A stretch of DNA of 64,000 bases from Thalassospira lucentensis MCCC 1A00383 = DSM 14000 (GTDB lineage Bacteria > Pseudomonadota > Alphaproteobacteria > Rhodospirillales > Thalassospiraceae). Made by a program: the position numbers and the translations under genes. The DNA is taken from contig NZ_ATWN01000005.1 of NCBI RefSeq assembly GCF_000421265.1, positions 124,001 through 188,000 on the forward strand, written 5' to 3'. Within the stretch, counting starts at the first letter, position 1, and each line of letters begins with the position of its first letter. The notes under the pieces are model-generated. The model did not search any database and was not told the DNA's origin. It saw only the letters and a list, made by a program, of their open reading frames with translations. Positions 61,111 through 64,000 of this stretch are shown piece after piece.

Positions 61111-61718
61111 CAGATCCCCCTTCCGACCGGAACTTTTTTGATTTCAAGCGTATCAGCGCGGGTACGCTTGACCTGCTCGGAGATTTTCTGACGGCGGACA
61201 CCTTCACGGTGACGCAGCGTCAAAACAATTGCGCCAATCATCGCAACAAGCAGAACCAGTCCAGCCGACTGGAAGATGTATGCGTAATCGGTATAGATCA
61301 AACGACCAAGTGCCTCGACATTTCCGACCCCTGCGGGCGTTGGCTGGGCAAGAACCGCAACCGCCTCGTCGGTCAGCGTCCATCCGGCACCGACAAACGC
61401 CAGTTCGACGAACAGAACAACCGCGATCAGAACCCCGATCGGCAGGTAGTTCAGGAAACCCTGGCGCATTTCAACAAAGTTGATGTCCAGCATCATCACA
61501 ACGAACAGGAACAGAACCGCGACCGCGCCGACATAGACGACGACGAGCAGCATGGCGAGAAACTCAGCACCCAGCAGGACGAAAAGCCCGGCTGCGTTAA
61601 AGAATGTCAAGATCAGCAACAGTACCGAATGCACCGGGTTGCGAACGGTCACAACCGCTGTCGCGGACAGAACCGCGATGGTAGCAAACAGGTAAAAAGC
61701 CAAAGCCTGTACGACCAT
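61110..61718 (-). CDS. nuoJ: NADH-quinone oxidoreductase subunit J
   Basis: Membrane subunit (202 aa) of complex I with five hydrophobic segments. It shows [40 protein letters not shown] and [11 protein letters not shown] (the pi-bulge helix region), and a basic C-terminal tail ([15 protein letters not shown]). It is preceded by an 83-bp gap after nuoI, the largest inside the visible nuo run apart from the nuoG-nuoH gap. Confidence 0.96.
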   Translation of the reverse strand: MVVQALAFYLFATIAVLSATAVVTVRNPVHSVLLLILTFFNAAGLFVLLGAEFLAMLLVVVYVGAVAVLFLFVVMMLDINFVEMRQGFLNYLPIGVLIAVVLFVELAFVGAGWTLTDEAVAVLAQPTPAGVGNVEALGRLIYTDYAYIFQSAGLVLLVAMIGAIVLTLRHREGVRRQKISEQVKRTRADTLEIKKVPVGRGI

Positions 61719-61801
61719 AAGGTACCCCCTTGGCGAATCGTTGCCGCCCCATTGGCAAACAACGATCCATGAACTCTCTTTATAACGATCAGACGCGACA
61801 C

Positions 61802-62290
61802 TTACCGATAAGGTGCGTCTGCCTCCAATCGTGCAGCAAGCTCGGCTTCCCAGCGCTCGCCGTTTTCGAGAAGCTTGTCTTTGTCATAAAGAAGCTCCTC
61901 GCGGTTTTCGGTTGCGAACTCAAAGTTCGGACCTTCAACGATGGCATCCACCGGGCAGGCTTCTTCGCAGAAACCGCAATAGATGCATTTCGTCATATCA
62001 ATGTCGTAGCGGGTTGTACGACGTGAACCATCGTCACGCGGCTCTACCTCAATGGTAATGGCCTGTGCCGGGCAAATTGCTTCACACAGTTTACATGCAA
62101 TGCAGCGCTCTTCGCCGTTCGGGTAGCGGCGCAGGGCATGTTCACCACGGAAACGCGGGCTCAGCGGGCCTTTCTCATACGGGTAGTTCAGCGTCACTTT
62201 TGGCTTGAACATATATTTCAAGGTGAGCGCCATACCCGATACGAGTTCCGCGAGCAGGAAGCTCCGGGCCGTCCGATCAATAAATGACAT
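61802..62290 (-). CDS. nuoI: NADH-quinone oxidoreductase subunit I
   Basis: Peripheral iron-sulfur subunit (162 aa) of complex I that carries clusters N6a and N6b. Two CxxCxxCxxxCP motifs are clear: [16 protein letters not shown] (about residues 62-77) and [16 protein letters not shown] (about 101-116). The N-terminal amphipathic stretch (residues 1-40) contacts the membrane arm. Normal length for the alphaproteobacterial and mitochondrial type. Confidence 0.97.
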   Translation of the reverse strand: MSFIDRTARSFLLAELVSGMALTLKYMFKPKVTLNYPYEKGPLSPRFRGEHALRRYPNGEERCIACKLCEAICPAQAITIEVEPRDDGSRRTTRYDIDMTKCIYCGFCEEACPVDAIVEGPNFEFATENREELLYDKDKLLENGERWEAELAARLEADAPYR

Positions 62291-62321
62291 CGTTTACCTC
62301 TCTCTTTCCGATGCGCGGCGA

Positions 62322-63335
62322 TCAGGCCGGGACCTTGTCAAAAACTACCAGGAACGTAGCAACGAGCATGACCCAGGCAAACGACAGCGGCAGGAAGATT
62401 TTCCAACCCAGACGCATCAGCTGGTCATAACGGTAACGCGGGAATGTTGCACGGACCCAAAGGAAGATGAACAGAACGAAACAGATCTTCAGAATGAACC
62501 AGATCGCGCCCGGGATGAAGTCAAGGAACGGCAACGGTGCGGTCCAGCCCCCCAGGAACAGAACAGCACACAGGCCGCTCATCAGGATCATGTTGGCGTA
62601 TTCACCCAGGAAGAACAGCGCAAAGGTCATTGCCGAATAATCGACGTTATAGCCTGAAACCAGTTCTGCTTCCGCTTCGGGAAGGTCAAACGGTGCGCGG
62701 TTGGTTTCTGCCAGGATGGACACGATGAAGACGATGAACATCGGGAAGTGATAGACAAAGTTCCACTCCCATACGCCGCCAATCTGGCCGCGTACGATGT
62801 CGCTCAGGTTCAGCGAGCCGGTTGTAAGCAGAACCGAGATGATGATCAGGCCAATCGAAATCTCGTACGAGACCATTTGGGCGCCAGAACGCAGCGCGCC
62901 GAGGAATGCGTATTTGGAGTTCGAAGCCCAACCGGCCATCACGATGCCATAGACACCCAGCGAAGAAATCGCGAACAGGTACAGAATACCAACGTTCAAA
63001 TCTGCCAGAACCATGCCCTCGTCGAACGGAATAACCGCCCAGGCAATGATGGCCAGAATGAAGGTCAGCATCGGGGCGATGATGAACACGCCCTTGTTTG
63101 CACTTGTCGGAATGATTGTTTCTTTCAGAAACAGCTTCAGACCATCGGCAAGCGGTTGCAAAAGGCCAAACGGCCCCACAACGTTCGGGCCCTTACGGAG
63201 CTGAATAGCACCGATAACCTTACGCTCAGCGTAGGTCAGATAGGCGACAGCAACCAGCAGCGGGACCACAATCGCCAAAATCTTGGCGACGATCCAGACA
63301 AGTGGTTCAATATATCCGTCCCAAAGAAGTTCCAT
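62322..63335 (-). CDS. nuoH: NADH-quinone oxidoreductase subunit H
   Basis: Quinone-channel subunit (337 aa) of complex I. It has about eight helices, [20 protein letters not shown] after the first helix, [17 protein letters not shown], the glutamate-rich loop [19 protein letters not shown] at the quinone tunnel, and [19 protein letters not shown] near the end. It lies 31 bp before nuoI and 87 bp after nuoG. Confidence 0.98.
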   Translation of the reverse strand: MELLWDGYIEPLVWIVAKILAIVVPLLVAVAYLTYAERKVIGAIQLRKGPNVVGPFGLLQPLADGLKLFLKETIIPTSANKGVFIIAPMLTFILAIIAWAVIPFDEGMVLADLNVGILYLFAISSLGVYGIVMAGWASNSKYAFLGALRSGAQMVSYEISIGLIIISVLLTTGSLNLSDIVRGQIGGVWEWNFVYHFPMFIVFIVSILAETNRAPFDLPEAEAELVSGYNVDYSAMTFALFFLGEYANMILMSGLCAVLFLGGWTAPLPFLDFIPGAIWFILKICFVLFIFLWVRATFPRYRYDQLMRLGWKIFLPLSFAWVMLVATFLVVFDKVPA

Positions 63336-63422
63336 CGGTCAAACCGTATCTTTTGCGTTTCGTCCCTGAATTGGGACACCCCCTTGCGGAATAGGCGACG
63401 ATCAGATCGCCGCCCCCCTTAC

Positions 63423-64000
63423 TCAGGCAACCTTCTCGGCAGCCGCATCTTTGACAAAGGCCTCAGTACATTTGGCCATCGTCACCGATGCACGGCTGAT
63501 CGGGTCGGTCATATAGAAATTGCGAACCGGGGACATAAAGCCATCTGACTTCATCTCACCTGCATTACCGAAATCGGTCCATTCGGCCTTGGTCGGAACG
63601 TTCAGTGACGCGAAGGTCGGGCTGAGTTCCACCATGCGCGCACGAACGGCATCGATATTGTTGTACGGCAGGGTTTTGTCCAACGCACCGGAAAGTGCCC
63701 GAACAATCGCCCAATCCTCACGTGCATCACCACGCGGGAAGACTGCACGCCAGCCCTGCTGGGCGCGGCCTTCGGTGTTGACGTAAGTTCCGTTCTTTTC
63801 GGTATAGGCAGCACCGGGCAAAATCACGTCCGCTGCCTGCGCACCGGCATCCCCCATTGCACCCTGGTAAATGACAAATGCCTTTTCCAGTTTGCTCATG
63901 TCGACTTCGTCGGCACCCAATAGGTAGACAACTTCAACAGCGCCTTTTGCAGCACCATCAAGGATGTCGTTGGTTGCCAGACAGCCCTCACCCGGGACAA
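63423..64000 (-). CDS. nuoG: NADH-quinone oxidoreductase subunit G (partial, 5' end outside window)
   Basis: C-terminal part of the large iron-sulfur subunit of complex I; about 192 codons are visible, running in from the right edge. The stretch VVYLLGADEVDMSK, YQGAMGDAGAQAADVILPGA, YTEKNGTYVNTEGRAQQG and FPRGDAREDWAIVRALSGAL is the molybdopterin-oxidoreductase-like domain of NuoG, as in alphaproteobacteria and mitochondria. Iron-sulfur motifs lie upstream, outside the window. Confidence 0.95.
   Translation of the reverse strand, partial: VPGEGCLATNDILDGAAKGAVEVVYLLGADEVDMSKLEKAFVIYQGAMGDAGAQAADVILPGAAYTEKNGTYVNTEGRAQQGWRAVFPRGDAREDWAIVRALSGALDKTLPYNNIDAVRARMVELSPTFASLNVPTKAEWTDFGNAGEMKSDGFMSPVRNFYMTDPISRASVTMAKCTEAFVKDAAAEKVA

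Overview
The window is a chromosomal segment of an alphaproteobacterium. Gene order (eno-ftsB-pdhA-pdhB, the rpsB-to-lpxB envelope cluster, nuoG-to-N followed by birA-coaX-rnj-mce), the GAAC-N7-GAAC SOS box at lexA and the moderate GC content point to Rhodospirillales. A Thalassospira-like marine organism is my best guess from protein style, but I could not test it by searching. Almost every gene is a conserved housekeeping gene on the minus strand. I see no tRNA, rRNA, CRISPR array, insertion sequence or integrase.

Layout. 1-8254 (minus): pyruvate dehydrogenase E1 beta (cut by the window edge) and E1 alpha, an FtsB/DivIC-like protein, enolase, KdsA, CTP synthase, SecG and TpiA. 8590-12070 (plus): a PpiD-like folding factor and TrpE. 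12138-15755 (plus): a roughly 1205-residue SIR2-domain protein, the only clearly accessory gene and a strong anti-phage candidate. 15834-17021 (minus): a divergent polysaccharide deacetylase. 17267-21057 (plus): trpGDC, moaC and lexA. 21210-23390 (minus): ComEC. 23517-26342 (plus): gltX and gltA. 26434-26874 (minus): glyoxalase I. 26950-41283 (minus): a compact envelope and translation block, in transcription order rpsB, tsf, pyrH, frr, uppS, cdsA, dxr, rseP, bamA, skp, lpxD, fabZ, lpxA, lpxI, lpxB. 41659-43325 (plus): a small TetR-MFS efflux pair with a textbook operator. 43420-50452 (minus): dnaE, lolD, lolC/E, proS. 50656-55813 (minus): an exported protein of unknown function, DUF1467, methylmalonyl-CoA epimerase, RNase J, CoaX and BirA. 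55816-64000 (minus): nuoN to nuoG of respiratory complex I, with nuoG cut by the window edge.

How the genes work together. The 26950-41283 block links protein synthesis (S2, EF-Ts, ribosome recycling, UMP kinase) to isoprenoid carrier and phospholipid synthesis (Dxr, UppS, CdsA), outer-membrane protein assembly (RseP, BamA, Skp) and lipid A synthesis (LpxD, FabZ, LpxA, LpxI, LpxB). KdsA adds the Kdo precursor, and LolCDE delivers lipoproteins. The nuo operon, citrate synthase, PDH, enolase and TpiA are central carbon and respiratory functions.

The points most worth a second look are the SIR2 protein lodged between trpE and trpG, an orphan plus-strand transcription unit ending in a very strong terminator near 51300-51535, a TetR operator placed exactly between -35 and -10 with an apparently leaderless start, and palindromes upstream of ftsB.
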